This document shows, in pieces, positions 27,490 through 35,877 of a stretch of 64,000 nucleotides of DNA (within the stretch, counting starts at the first letter, position 1; each line of letters begins with the position of its first letter). The stretch spans positions 124,001-188,000 of the forward strand of contig NZ_JABURL010000046.1 in assembly GCF_014762705.1 (NCBI RefSeq), given 5' to 3'. This DNA comes from Cyclobacterium sp. Its GTDB lineage: Bacteria; Bacteroidota; Bacteroidia; Cytophagales; Cyclobacteriaceae. The position numbers and the translations under genes are program-made. The notes under the pieces were generated by a model. That model had not been told where the DNA came from, did no database searches, and saw only the letters and a program-made list of their open reading frames with translations.

Positions 27490-27553
27490 CTGAGTAAAAC
27501 CCTAACTACTTGAAATATAGTAAGTTAGGGTTTTTATTTTTTAAAAGGGGGCC
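27475..27553 (+). repeat. Left att-like repeat: tRNA-Ser 3' end plus terminator
   Basis: The last ~15 bases of tRNA-Ser and the following ~65 bases, through the terminator to AAAAGGGGGCC, recur imperfectly at 40061-40140. I estimate about 80% identity by eye with two or three one-base gaps. Sharing the tRNA 3' end is typical of an attachment site used by island integrases. Confidence 0.6.
27496..27534 (+). terminator. Terminator of tRNA-Ser
   Basis: AAAACCCTAACT at 27496-27507 pairs with AGTTAGGGTTTT at 27523-27534 around a 15-base loop, and is followed by more T. Confidence 0.88.
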
Positions 27554-27607
27554 AATTGGGGGGCTAAAAAATAGTCTGATTTTCTTGAAATTGAGCCTTA
27601 TGATTGC

Positions 27608-28123
27608 ATGGCTTTAACAATCGCAAGGTATAATCCAATCATTTGGAGGAGGTATCTTATTCTCCAGCAAGGTTTTCAACGGATCGCAAAAAAGGTGGAA
27701 GATGGCCATGCAATCAAGGAGAAAACGGAAATTGCCAAGAAGGCTGTGGCATCGAAATCGCTAAGGTGCGAGATAGGAATCTACCTGTACATCCTTTTTC
27801 CTGTGGTTTTCAATTTTTTGCTAAGTATTTTGAGCGGGAAGATGAAAAGAGATGATTACCGAACACACATTGATGGGGTCTTTGAAAAAATCATGCTCGA
27901 TGGAATTGACTATTCTGGGTTTATGGATATTCTTAGAAAGATCACCAGTTCGAACAAGAATTTTGTCTATGCGATTGGCTGTTTTTTGCTGGGCACCTTT
28001 CCCAATCTGACAGAGGCGGCTAAACTCCATTTTGTTAATCTGATTAGGCTGGATGATACTTTTAAGAAGACTAATAAATCGTTTTATAATTTTCAAGTGA
28101 TTACCTTTTTGAGAATTTTTTGA
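27608..28123 (+). CDS. Hypothetical protein, possible remnant
   Basis: A 171-codon open frame between tRNA-Ser and the IS21 element. It contains a hydrophobic segment (IYLYILFPVVFNFLLSIL, about residues 58-75), and a soluble C-terminal part with YRTHIDGVFEKIMLDGIDYS. I recognise no family. The first 50 residues look less protein-like than the rest, so the start may be further in or the gene may be a degenerate piece. It lies inside the island, so foreign origin is likely. Confidence 0.4.
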   Translation: MALTIARYNPIIWRRYLILQQGFQRIAKKVEDGHAIKEKTEIAKKAVASKSLRCEIGIYLYILFPVVFNFLLSILSGKMKRDDYRTHIDGVFEKIMLDGIDYSGFMDILRKITSSNKNFVYAIGCFLLGTFPNLTEAAKLHFVNLIRLDDTFKKTNKSFYNFQVITFLRIF

Positions 28124-28178
28124 AACTTAAGTTTCAAAACAATCCCAAGGCTGTATGTATTAAAGTAAAACTGCCCCC

Positions 28179-28201
28179 ATTTCAATTTAAAAGTATACCA
28201 C
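28179..28201 (+). repeat. IS21 left inverted repeat
   Basis: Matches the right end at 30653-30675 in inverted orientation at 20 of 23 positions, including AAAAGTATACCAC without error. Confidence 0.8.
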
Positions 28202-28241
28202 TTATTCTCAACTTGAACGGTCTACCAGATGCGTTCATAAA

Positions 28242-29774
28242 ATGATAAGTATGTATACAAAACAGGAAATTATTTTAAAGAGTTACCGTGAGGGCAAAAG
28301 CCAACGGGCGATAAGCAAAGAGCTTGGTATCAGTAGAAAGACAGTAAAAAGATACATTACCGAGTTTGAAGTGCATCTGCAGTCAGGATTGCCTGCCCAA
28401 GAGGCGGTAACCGAGTATCTGTCAAGTCCCCCCGCCTACCAACCAGGTAAGCGCGGGAAACTAAAACTCACTGTAGAAGTGCGTGAGGCCATTGATAGAC
28501 TTCTGGCTGCCAATGAAGAGAAAAAGCAGCAGGGGCTGCGAAAACAACTGCTTAAGAAATGTGATATTCATGCCTTACTGAAGGAGCAAGGCATTGCTAT
28601 CGGCTACACCTCGGTCTGCAATTACATCAAAGAAAAACAGGGGAAGTCAGCACCCAGGGAGGCTTTTATTCGGCAGGATTATGTTCTCGGATCTGTCTGT
28701 GAATTTGATTGGGGGGAAATAAAGCTATTTATAGACGGGAAGCTGACCCGTTTTCAACTTGCCGTATTTACCGGGGCCTACAGCAATTACCGTTATGCTA
28801 TTATTTATCAGCGTCAGGACACGTTAGCCTTTATGGAATCCCATGTAGGCTTTTTTGAGTATCTACAGGGTGTCTATAAGGAGATGGTCTACGACAACAT
28901 GCGGGTAGCGGTATCAAAATTCGTAGGCAGGCATGAAAAAGAGCCCACTCAGGCACTGTTACAACTCCGTGGGCATTACCACTTTTCCCACCGCTTCTGC
29001 AACATCTACCGTGGCAATGAAAAAGGTCATGTGGAACGGAGCGTGGAATACATACGACGCAAAAGCTTCGGTGTAAAATGCCACTTTGCCGATTTGGAAG
29101 AAGCCGCAGATTGGCTTGACAAAACAACAGCTTCCCTGAACAATACCACTCAAAAACTTACAGGAAAGACAGCCAACGAGCTGCTTGAAGAGGAAAGGGC
29201 AGCTCTGTTGCCGCTCCCGGCAAGACTGCTCTGCTCGGACCAGATCCAGCTCAGAGTGGATAAATATGCCACGGTAAGCTACAAAACCAACCGGTACTCG
29301 GTGCCCGACTGTTTGGTGGGTGACTTTGTGCAAGCCAAAATCATGAGCCATGAGCTTTGGTTTTACCATAACGACCGCAGAGTAGCCATTCACCCCCGAA
29401 GTTATCAGAAGCACTGGTGGATCATCAAAATAGACCACTACCTGGAAACTTTCCAACGTAAACCCGGGGCCCTGGCAGGGAGCGTAGCCCTGGCAAGCTC
29501 AGGGTATTTAAAAGAGCTTTACGAAGCCCATTTTGTAGGGGAACCGCGCAACTTTATCGATCTTCTGGATTATTGCAGCCGGCATGGCATTACGGATGAA
29601 AAGTTAAAACAGGCAGTAACACAGCTTACGCAGAATCCAATAAAAAGCCTCACAACGGAAAGGGTAAAGGCACTCCTGGGCAATAAGCAGGAGGATCTTC
29701 CTCTGCCTGAATGGACCCAGACCACCGCAATGGCCAAATCACAGCTTCAACAGGTATCAGCATTAATAAATTAA
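28242..29774 (+). CDS. istA: IS21-family transposase IstA
   Basis: A 510-residue DDE transposase. The N-terminal helix-turn-helix is QRAISKELGISRKTVKRYI (about 21-39); the catalytic rve-type core begins near CEFDWGEIKLFIDGK with the first Asp, and continues through VYDNMRVAV with the second Asp, and a Glu in the segment KGHVERSVEYIRR. The C-terminal beta domain includes TVSYKTNRYSVP. It looks intact. The start may be the ATG at 28242 or the second at 28251. istB follows after seven bases. Confidence 0.95.
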   Translation: MISMYTKQEIILKSYREGKSQRAISKELGISRKTVKRYITEFEVHLQSGLPAQEAVTEYLSSPPAYQPGKRGKLKLTVEVREAIDRLLAANEEKKQQGLRKQLLKKCDIHALLKEQGIAIGYTSVCNYIKEKQGKSAPREAFIRQDYVLGSVCEFDWGEIKLFIDGKLTRFQLAVFTGAYSNYRYAIIYQRQDTLAFMESHVGFFEYLQGVYKEMVYDNMRVAVSKFVGRHEKEPTQALLQLRGHYHFSHRFCNIYRGNEKGHVERSVEYIRRKSFGVKCHFADLEEAADWLDKTTASLNNTTQKLTGKTANELLEEERAALLPLPARLLCSDQIQLRVDKYATVSYKTNRYSVPDCLVGDFVQAKIMSHELWFYHNDRRVAIHPRSYQKHWWIIKIDHYLETFQRKPGALAGSVALASSGYLKELYEAHFVGEPRNFIDLLDYCSRHGITDEKLKQAVTQLTQNPIKSLTTERVKALLGNKQEDLPLPEWTQTTAMAKSQLQQVSALIN

Positions 29775-29781
29775 AGGACTT

Positions 29782-30537
29782 ATGGATAAAATGATCAACG
29801 AACGCATTGTGGACTACAGTAAAGAATTACGGCTGCCCGTATTTAGAAGGGAATTCAAGGCTTTGGCAAAAGAAGCTGCCGCACAGCGACTGAATTATGA
29901 AGACTTCCTTTTACAGCTGATGGAACGGGAATATGAAGGGAGGCTGGAAAACCGCAAGAAGTCCCATATCAGGCAGGCCAACTTTCCCTCCAAAATGTAT
30001 TTAAATGACCTTAAACGGGAACAATTGCCTGCCAATGCAATGGAGAAACTCCCCTTACTGGAACGCCTTGACTTTATTGAATCAGGGCAAAATATAGTAT
30101 TGGCCGGAAACCCAGGTACCGGCAAAACCCATATCGCCGTCGGCCTTGGTCTAAAGGCCTGTATCCAGGGGTATAAGGTATTGTTTACCACAGTCCATAA
30201 ACTATTGACCCAGATCCGGGAATCACACTCCCAGCGTACCCTGAAAATAATGGAAATGCGCTTTGAAAAGTACGACTTAGTAATCTGTGATGAGTTTGGC
30301 TATGTCTCCTTTGACAAGGAAGGATCCGAACTCCTGTTCAATCATCTATCCTTAAGAGCCGGACGTAAATCAACAATAATTACCACAAACCTCGGGTTTG
30401 AACGATGGGAGGAAATATTCGGTGATCCCGTACTAACGGCTGCCCTGGTCGACAGGATCACCCATAAAGCCCACCTTGTAAATATGAATGGGGAATCCTA
30501 CCGGTTGAAGGAAACCAAGCAGATGATGGGCAAATGA
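29782..30537 (+). CDS. istB: IS21-family helper ATPase IstB
   Basis: A 251-residue AAA+ ATPase of the DnaC/IstB group that assembles on target DNA and activates IstA. Walker A GNPGTGKTH is at 109-117, Walker B DLVICDEFGY about residues 168-177, and sensor residues follow in STIITTNLGFERW. It appears intact and lies seven bases after istA, the usual arrangement. Confidence 0.95.
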   Translation: MDKMINERIVDYSKELRLPVFRREFKALAKEAAAQRLNYEDFLLQLMEREYEGRLENRKKSHIRQANFPSKMYLNDLKREQLPANAMEKLPLLERLDFIESGQNIVLAGNPGTGKTHIAVGLGLKACIQGYKVLFTTVHKLLTQIRESHSQRTLKIMEMRFEKYDLVICDEFGYVSFDKEGSELLFNHLSLRAGRKSTIITTNLGFERWEEIFGDPVLTAALVDRITHKAHLVNMNGESYRLKETKQMMGK

Positions 30538-30567
30538 AAAAACAAAGAACAAGCAGCCGGGCACCGC

Positions 30568-30611
30568 CGGTATCCCTGTTCTCTGGGGTACCCCAGAGAA
30601 CAGGGATACCG
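30568..30611. terminator. 44-bp perfect palindrome, probable IS21 terminator
   Basis: Bases 30568-30611 read the same on both strands without a mismatch (centre GGGGTACCCC, flanked by TCTCT and AGAGA). It lies 30 bases after istB. With no unpaired loop and no long T-run it could block transcription in either direction, or form a cruciform. Confidence 0.65.
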
Positions 30612-30652
30612 TTGTTAATTAATTTAAAATGGTATACTTTTAGAATAAAATT

Positions 30653-30675
30653 GTGGTATACTTTTCAGTTGAAAT
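30653..30675 (-). repeat. IS21 right inverted repeat, overlapping the radC end
   Basis: Inverted copy of 28179-28201. On the minus strand it contains the TGA at 30665-30667 that ends radC. Confidence 0.8.
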
Positions 30676-31309
30676 AAACACTCAGGTACGAACCATCTGT
30701 AAAAATCAGGTGGTCCAGGACCGGTATTTCCAGTCTCTTTCCGACTTCGGTCAGCCGGCTGGTCAACCTTTTGTCCTGTTCGGATGGTTTCATATTCCCT
30801 GATGGATGGTTATGTACCAGAATTAGTCCGGAGGCCAAATAATCCAGCGCTTTTCTGAAGATCAGTTTGGGATCTGCCAGGGTACCGTGCGTTCCTCCGG
30901 AGCTGATCTTGTGCAATTTTAGCACCTGGTTGTTACGGTTCAACAAAAGAATGTAAAAGTGTTCCACCACTTCATCAAACAGGAAGGGTTTCATGCAGTT
31001 GTATACATCCTGGGAACAGTTGATTTTGATTTTCTTAACCGGCTGTTCAAACATCCGTCTTCTTCCCAGTTCAAAGGAAGTGACCAATGAGGTTGCCCGG
31101 GTATATCCGATGCCATCTATTTTGAGCCATTTTTCCATGTCCCATTTGGCGAGTTCCGAAAGCCGGTTATCTGCCAGTTTAAGGATCTCCCGGGCTTTGT
31201 TTACCCCGATATTGGCGATGGCAGCGATGAGATGATAATCTGTCATGGCGGATTTTCCCTGGTTGTACAGTATCTCCGTAGGTTCTGATAATAAATTAAA
31301 AGATTTCAT
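30665..31309 (-). CDS. RadC/JAB-domain protein, C-terminus replaced by IS21
   Basis: A 214-residue RadC-family protein. The N-terminal helix-hairpin-helix spans about 30-75 (IDGIGYTRATSLV); the JAB/MPN+ domain has the metal motif LVHNHPSGNMKPSEQD with His166, His168 and Asp179. Relatives in mobile elements often encode such proteins; a repair role for RadC is doubtful. Family members usually end with a Phe-Ser-Phe-Ala-Asp-Glu-like tail after GDGxYxS; here the last residues YFN and the stop come from the IS21 terminal repeat, so about ten residues are lost. It may still fold. Confidence 0.85.
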   Translation of the reverse strand: MKSFNLLSEPTEILYNQGKSAMTDYHLIAAIANIGVNKAREILKLADNRLSELAKWDMEKWLKIDGIGYTRATSLVTSFELGRRRMFEQPVKKIKINCSQDVYNCMKPFLFDEVVEHFYILLLNRNNQVLKLHKISSGGTHGTLADPKLIFRKALDYLASGLILVHNHPSGNMKPSEQDKRLTSRLTEVGKRLEIPVLDHLIFTDGSYLSVYFN

Positions 31310-31710
31310 AATGTGCTTACCGACTTTAAATCTCCTGGCACTGGAGGGCTAAATGAATGATAAGCCCATCCCATGGGGAGTTTTTCACTAAGCACAAGGA
31401 GGAACGGAATAAAACATCTCGGGCATTCACCTCCTATTATGCCGTAGTTCCTTGGAATTTTTCAGGCAATCAAAGCGGATGCATGTGAAAAAATAGCCCA
31501 TAAATTGGTGCGTCATTGATTTGGTCAAGTAGATCCATCTTTCCAAAATCGATACCGTTGATCGGGGTAAAAGGGAGAGGTCATTACAGTTGGTTGTCTG
31601 GCATCAGGCCAGTGTTATCTGGGTCGCCTCTTAGTGGCAGGCCGGGTTTGATCACCGGTATTGATATCCATTTCTGCCTGCCATGGAAAAATTCAAATCA
31701 ATAATATTAA
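31310..31710. other. Intergenic within the island, no gene seen
   Basis: Both strands are broken by stops and no frame has protein character. The stretch separates the divergent radC and XRE genes and presumably holds the radC promoter, not identified. Confidence 0.4.
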
Positions 31711-31741
31711 TTGTATTTGCTTTATTAGTGATGTATTTTTG
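31711..31741 (+). promoter_or_regulatory. Putative promoter of the XRE regulator
   Basis: TTG at 31711-31713, 20-base spacer, TATTTTTG at 31734-31741, matching the Bacteroidota consensus. The leader to the ATG at 31780 would be about 35 bases. Confidence 0.55.
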
Positions 31742-31779
31742 TAAATCACTATCATATAACTCTCAAAAACGAGGTATTT

Positions 31780-32115
31780 ATGGCTTTTTCAGCCAGATTG
31801 GCGTTCGCCCGCAAGCAGAAAAAAATCAGGCAGACAGACCTGGGGAAGCTCGTCGGGACTTCAGGGGATATCATCGGCAAGTACGAACGGGGCGAAAACA
31901 TCCCCTCCATTGACGTAGCCGCCAAGATCGCCGATGCACTGGGGGTAACCCTGGATTATCTGGTAAAGGACGGGGAGTATGAGCGCATTGACAACGAAAC
32001 GCTCAAAAAACTGAAGGAGATCCAAAACCTGGATCCCGAAAACAAGTCGCACGTCTTTGCCACCATTGATGCTTTCATCAAAGCTGCAAAACTCAAAAGT
32101 ATTGCAGCTTTATGA
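31780..32115 (+). CDS. XRE-family transcriptional regulator
   Basis: A 111-residue Cro/CI-type DNA-binding protein. The helix-turn-helix covers about residues 5-60, with LAFARKQKKIRQTDLGKLV and GTSGDIIGKYERGENIPSID; a short helical tail follows and may dimerise. Such genes commonly regulate mobile or toxin loci. Here it lies between radC and the cassette array, so it may have controlled island genes, but no operator was identified. Confidence 0.9.
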   Translation: MAFSARLAFARKQKKIRQTDLGKLVGTSGDIIGKYERGENIPSIDVAAKIADALGVTLDYLVKDGEYERIDNETLKKLKEIQNLDPENKSHVFATIDAFIKAAKLKSIAAL

Positions 32116-32157
32116 GGACACGTTGTTTGATTTTAAATTAGGCTTGCTTTTACCTTT

Positions 32158-32634
32158 ATGAATAACCGATCTTTGATTTTGTTAAAAAAAACAATATTCC
32201 ATACTTGCAAATATTTAATTATGGCTATGCTCTTCACTCAGTGTACTCAGAATAGCCAAAAAAACCAAGAAATTACTGGGGCTTGGATGTTCATGGATTC
32301 AAGTGGTATGTATAACGAGGCTCTAATTAGTAATGATTTTTTCATCATTCATAATGATTTGATGGGAACATCAATATCAAAAATTCTTTATATAAATGAT
32401 GGTTTTTTTACAATTTCTACTGAGGACGATAAAAGTATTAAATATCAAATTTCAAACCCTAAACAAGATCACTTCATTATTTTTAATGAGTTTGAAAAAC
32501 TAGAACTAAAATCTATAGCTGTAGAATCTGATATCAATTTAATTGGTCAAGGCCATCAAGAAGAGATTGAAAAATACTGGCAAGAATTTCGAGAAAGACA
32601 AAACTCAATTGATACAACCGACATTCTCCTATAG
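32158..32634 (+). CDS. Hypothetical lipoprotein
   Basis: A 158-residue protein. A basic, hydrophobic N-terminus ends in a lipobox-like LFTQC around residues 24-28. The mature part has beta strands with GAWMFMDSSGMYNEALI, recalling small lipocalin-like lipoproteins, and a charged C-terminal helix. No family is recognised. It ends six bases inside the convergent 32629-33027 gene. It could be a stray immunity-like gene given the array beside it, but this is speculative. Confidence 0.55.
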   Translation: MNNRSLILLKKTIFHTCKYLIMAMLFTQCTQNSQKNQEITGAWMFMDSSGMYNEALISNDFFIIHNDLMGTSISKILYINDGFFTISTEDDKSIKYQISNPKQDHFIIFNEFEKLELKSIAVESDINLIGQGHQEEIEKYWQEFRERQNSIDTTDILL

Positions 32635-33027
32635 TCGGTACTTATGAAACGTTCTAATTTTCTCCTTCAAAGAGATGGATAATACCGCCAATACCGATAT
32701 TGGAATGCAGAAACCAATGAACGCAACTTGCATGGATTTACTCTGTATTAAAATATTATCTCTCCAATATCCTTTCAATAGAAAATAACTGGTTAAACAA
32801 GCTAAAAGGAATAATAAGCCAAAAACAATAAAGGAATTCACAGGTTTGACCCTGGCATAAACACTGTTCAATTTTATCTTATCTGATTTTCTACAATACC
32901 TACACTCTACATCTAATTCACTCCCTACCTTCTCTGAAAGTTTATAACGATCCTCTTTAAAAGAAAATAAAGAGTTGGTTTTACCACACTTTCTGCATGT
33001 ATAAACCAACTCCAACATGTAATTCAT
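32629..33027 (-). CDS. Two-helix membrane protein with zinc-ribbon-like cysteines, candidate immunity gene
   Basis: A 132-residue protein. Two CxxC pairs (YTCRKCGK near residue 11 and ECRYCRKSDK near 42) suggest a zinc ribbon; two hydrophobic helices follow (FIVFGLLFLLACLTSYFLL and VAFIGFCIPISVLAVLSI). The start overlaps the end of the RHS tip at 33024 by four bases (ATGA), the position of an immunity gene. Function as immunity protein is inferred from this placement only. Confidence 0.6.
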   Translation of the reverse strand: MNYMLELVYTCRKCGKTNSLFSFKEDRYKLSEKVGSELDVECRYCRKSDKIKLNSVYARVKPVNSFIVFGLLFLLACLTSYFLLKGYWRDNILIQSKSMQVAFIGFCIPISVLAVLSISLKEKIRTFHKYRL

Positions 33028-33948
33028 TTTTTCAATACATTATAGGCCTGTCTGGCTTGATTTAACCAATCACTACCACTCCAGCTTCCTTTATTTTCCT
33101 GAAGAAATCTGATCCATGGATTATTTGACAACTTGACACCTCTGGCAGCAATATTCAACTGAGATGAAGCTTTCAGCATATTTCGATTTTTTGAGAACGT
33201 ATTTATCGCTGACATTCCACTTCCTGCAAATGTAAAATCGTCAACGCCTGCTGGAGCTGGCAATGGAATCATCCCTAAATCAGCTGCCATATAAAAAGAA
33301 TCCTTACTTCCGTATTTTCTGACAAGATGCCTACCATAATCAGACCTGTTCCAAACCATATCGCTTCTAGATAGCCCCTGACTTTCCATTTCTCCAATAT
33401 TTCTGATTTTAATCCCTCCTTTTTGCGCTGCATTATATCTCTCAACAAGATCGAATGCATTATAATGCCCTTAATATTCCTCAGGGAGATCAGACCATAA
33501 ATCAACTTTACTTACAGTATAAGTAAAATCTCCAGGCTTACCACCGGGAACGGCCGCAGCTCCAACATGAATATTATTTTTTGAACCTTCTATTAAAGTC
33601 TTTCTATTCCCAATATGTACTGTTTGCTGTGATTCGCCTCCTAAATCACTTATCCAATCCAGCTCACCAGTATTTGTATTTAACCTCCATTCATCTAACA
33701 TCCCATCAGGATCGGTCCTATTCAACGAGTTGTTCTGTACATAATTATAGGGCGAGAGCCAATCCCTTTTACTGGCCAACGGATCCAGACTGGTCCAACG
33801 CCCTATTCCAGGGTCAAAATACCTCGCCCCAAAGTCGTATAAATTGAGATTTAGGTCGTCCAACAGTTCCTTCCCGTTGTAGAGGTACTTATTCGCCTTA
33901 ATCCCTGCATACTGAAACCCAATCCCCGTCAACTCCAATCCCCAGGGA

Positions 33949-33982
33949 TTCCCGATTCGCTGCGCTACTCGGGACAGGCTCC
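33949..33982. repeat. Small palindromic repeat type B inside RHS tip 4
   Basis: TCCCGA at 33950-33955 pairs with TCGGGA at 33969-33974, followed by CAGGCT. The corresponding place in the other RHS tips has only about four bases, so this is an insertion. Related copies: 48083-48107 and a half copy near 37914-37927. Confidence 0.65.
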
Positions 33983-34201
33983 ATGCGTCTCCTACATAAT
34001 GGGCGAGGTTGTACTCATCACCATAAAGTCATCGAACCATACGTCCTCGGAAGTTTCATTAATTACGAAGGTTTCCATATATCCGTCCTCACCAATATAC
34101 AGGTTTTCTTCCAATACCTCGTGCTGGTTGGCTGCGTTTTTCGTAAGGACGCCACCCGCAGCCTGGCCCCTCCTAAAACCAGCCCTGCAACCCGGCCCGT
34201 C

Positions 34202-34272
34202 GCTAAATTAGTCCTAAGGGACTAATTCTTTACGCTCCGTCCTACCGGACTGTTTCTTAACGCTCGGTCCTC
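34202..34272. repeat. Palindromic repeat type A, composite copy in RHS tip 4
   Basis: One and a half units of the element also found at 37501-37542 and 40025-40066. The first hairpin is AATTAGTCC with GGACTAATT, where other copies have AAACAGTCC with GGACTGTTT; both arms changed together, so pairing is kept. A second right arm with TTAACGCTCGGTCCTC follows. Confidence 0.7.
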
Positions 34273-34550
34273 CACCTCATACCTATTGCTGTCCTGATCG
34301 TATAGTGCACAAATCAGGTAAGCTTCGGGAGCTTCTTTTCGCTGGAGGTCACCGGCTAGTTTATTGGCCAGGTTCAGAAGGGCCATGGGATTTCTGGAAC
34401 CGGAGCGTTGTAGGCTTCCGGCCAGCTCACTAATTCCGTCCACCATCTGCTCCTTTGCGGATTGAGACAGGTAGGCTCCTGGTTTGAGGATGGTTCGCTC
34501 GGATGTATTCTATTATTTAAAATTGTTCCTAGAAAAACTCAGAACCCAGC

Positions 34551-34967
34551 TTAATCTGTATGAAAATATTCCCTTAATCCAAAATCCTCGGTCCGTTTCA
34601 ATCTATATTTTTTGATTTCATCAGGTATTTTAACCCAACCTTCAATGGGTATATCAATATTTAAAGAGTCTGGAAATGGGTAATATAGAAGAATAGTGGA
34701 TATGGATTGTTTATCCTTACCAAACTCTACTATAAATTGTTGACCAATCTTTGCAGAATAAGAACCTTTCCAACTTGATCCCTCTATTTTCTGTCCCTTG
34801 AAATAAAAATCAAATTGTACCGAGGTGCCTGATTTCAGTCCTATGCTTGTACCGGTTACCTCTCCAACTGTGTATAATTTTTCGTAGGAATCGTAATAAA
34901 GGTTCCATAAAAATGTTCCTAATATACCTAATAAAAACCCTAAAACTAACTTTTTTTTATCACTCAT
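34551..34967 (-). CDS. Small anchored protein, candidate immunity protein of RHS tip 3
   Basis: A 138-residue protein with one N-terminal transmembrane helix (LVLGFLLGILGTFLWNLYY) and a beta-rich soluble part (VQFDFYFKGQKIEG, GQQFIVEFG). Similar small single-helix proteins with this beta-rich domain are common next to Bacteroidota RHS tips. Its start overlaps the end of tip 3 by eight bases. I infer that it protects against the tip 3 domain; no direct evidence. Confidence 0.6.
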   Translation of the reverse strand: MSDKKKLVLGFLLGILGTFLWNLYYDSYEKLYTVGEVTGTSIGLKSGTSVQFDFYFKGQKIEGSSWKGSYSAKIGQQFIVEFGKDKQSISTILLYYPFPDSLNIDIPIEGWVKIPDEIKKYRLKRTEDFGLREYFHTD

Positions 34968-35865
34968 CCTTCACCCCTTCTTTGATTCCTGTTCCAACGG
35001 TATTTCTTAAGTTGCCATTAAAGCTGTTGAAAAAGTTAACTACTGACTTTTCAACTCCGGCAGCACTCATTTTATCCACGTGCCATCTATTATAGCCACC
35101 AATGAGCATATCTGTGCCAAATTGTGCCGCATTTTTTCCATCACCAAACCTTACAAAACCATCTTTTTGAGTAAAATCAAAAGTAGCCATCAATACAAAC
35201 CCATATTTTCCGAAACCAGCAAACCCAATATCCGCCAAATCCATTTGAGACAAATTTCCATTGAACAGCAAACTGTTTCCTGCCTGCCATGTGGCCTCCA
35301 TAGTCATATTAATTCCCGTCCGGCTTGCCAAAACTGAGCCTAGCGTCTCTATCAACATAGGACTGGCCGCCGCTGCCACCATACTTCCTGTAACACCATA
35401 AGCCACCATCGCGCGTATTCCTCTCATAAACTCGGAGTCTCTGTATTTTATTACCTCCCCGGAACTAAAATGGAGAGTGCTTCCCCGTCTAAAAAGCTGG
35501 TGGGCCTGAGATAAACCTTCGTTCTGTGCGGTAAAGCTGATATTCCGGTAAATGGGACTGCTGCTTCTGCCTAGATCTCGCATCAGAGAACCATAATCCG
35601 GGGCAACCCTTGGTAGCCTCGTGGCATAAACCACAACTTCGTTGAGGTCCACACACTCCTCGCATCCTCCGGAAAGGCCAGTTGGATCGTTGAATTTCAA
35701 AGGATTGTTAAACCCATATACCATCGGACTCACAGAGGTAAACATGTCTGAAAGCTTGTCCATTCCCTGAAATCTACCAATAACCGGATCATACATCCTT
35801 TGCCCATAATCATAAATGTTCACACCATGATCAGTCAGGTGTTCCTTCCTGTTGTAGAGGTAACG
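34960..35865 (-). CDS. RHS tip 3: 5'-truncated core with unrecognised C-terminal domain
   Basis: The frame opens after a TAG at 35866-35868 with RYLYNRKEHLTDHGVNIYDY and continues through the RHS core GQRMYDPVIGRFQGMDKLSD and FNDPTGLSGG. The tip has DLNEVVVYATRLP, then an Ala-rich hydrophobic segment (MVAAAASPMLIETLGSVLA) and an unknown end, 287 residues from the first ATG at 35823. No RHS body lies upstream: the frame begins 12 bases after the previous small gene stops. It reads as a displaced cassette that could gain expression by recombination with a full RHS gene through the shared core. Confidence 0.75.
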   Translation of the reverse strand, partial: RYLYNRKEHLTDHGVNIYDYGQRMYDPVIGRFQGMDKLSDMFTSVSPMVYGFNNPLKFNDPTGLSGGCEECVDLNEVVVYATRLPRVAPDYGSLMRDLGRSSSPIYRNISFTAQNEGLSQAHQLFRRGSTLHFSSGEVIKYRDSEFMRGIRAMVAYGVTGSMVAAAASPMLIETLGSVLASRTGINMTMEATWQAGNSLLFNGNLSQMDLADIGFAGFGKYGFVLMATFDFTQKDGFVRFGDGKNAAQFGTDMLIGGYNRWHVDKMSAAGVEKSVVNFFNSFNGNLRNTVGTGIKEGVKDE

Positions 35866-35877
35866 CTAAACTCTTAA

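Larger units (their letters stand above)
28179..30675 (+). mobile_element. IS21-family insertion sequence, complete
   Basis: About 2.5 kb with istA and istB between imperfect 23-bp inverted repeats: ATTTCAATTTAAAAGTATAC(CAC) at 28179-28201 and its near complement at 30653-30675 (three mismatches). An extra AAAAGTATACCA copy sits inside the right end near 30629-30642, as in the multiple transposase-binding repeats of IS21. No clear target-site duplication is visible, so the flanks may have rearranged. Its right end supplies the stop codon of radC. Confidence 0.9.
33024..34505 (-). pseudogene. RHS tip 4: truncated core with novel C-terminus, broken
   Basis: Pieces of one RHS C-terminal tip. 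The 34222-34446 frame (DGISELAGSLQRSG...) is followed by inserted palindromic elements at 34202-34272 and 33949-33982 that break the frame. The core resumes as ELTGIGFQYAGIKANKYLYN and GRWTSLDPLAS, passes the RHS boundary NRTDPDGM, and enters a unique domain. In that frame a TAA at 33471-33473 interrupts DLPEEY from GHYNAFDLVERYN; the same frame then runs on to 33024, ending WLNQARQAYNVLKK. No start codon or upstream RHS body is present. The C-terminal domain is unrecognised. Confidence 0.75.

Noticed and set aside
27820..28096. Minus-strand 91-codon frame in the hypothetical gene
   Set aside because: Antisense shadow of the plus-strand frame; neither is strong, and the plus strand has a plausible membrane helix.
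31683..31913. Plus-strand frame with a hydrophobic N-terminus (MEKFKSIILIVFALLVMYF) overlapping XRE
   Set aside because: Its second half is the XRE gene read out of frame, and the promoter boxes lie inside it. A short leader peptide is possible but not supported.
33275..33505. 76-codon frame overlapping RHS tip 4
   Set aside because: It is the +1 reading of the RHS toxin region; the RHS frame continues across the stop with clear protein character.
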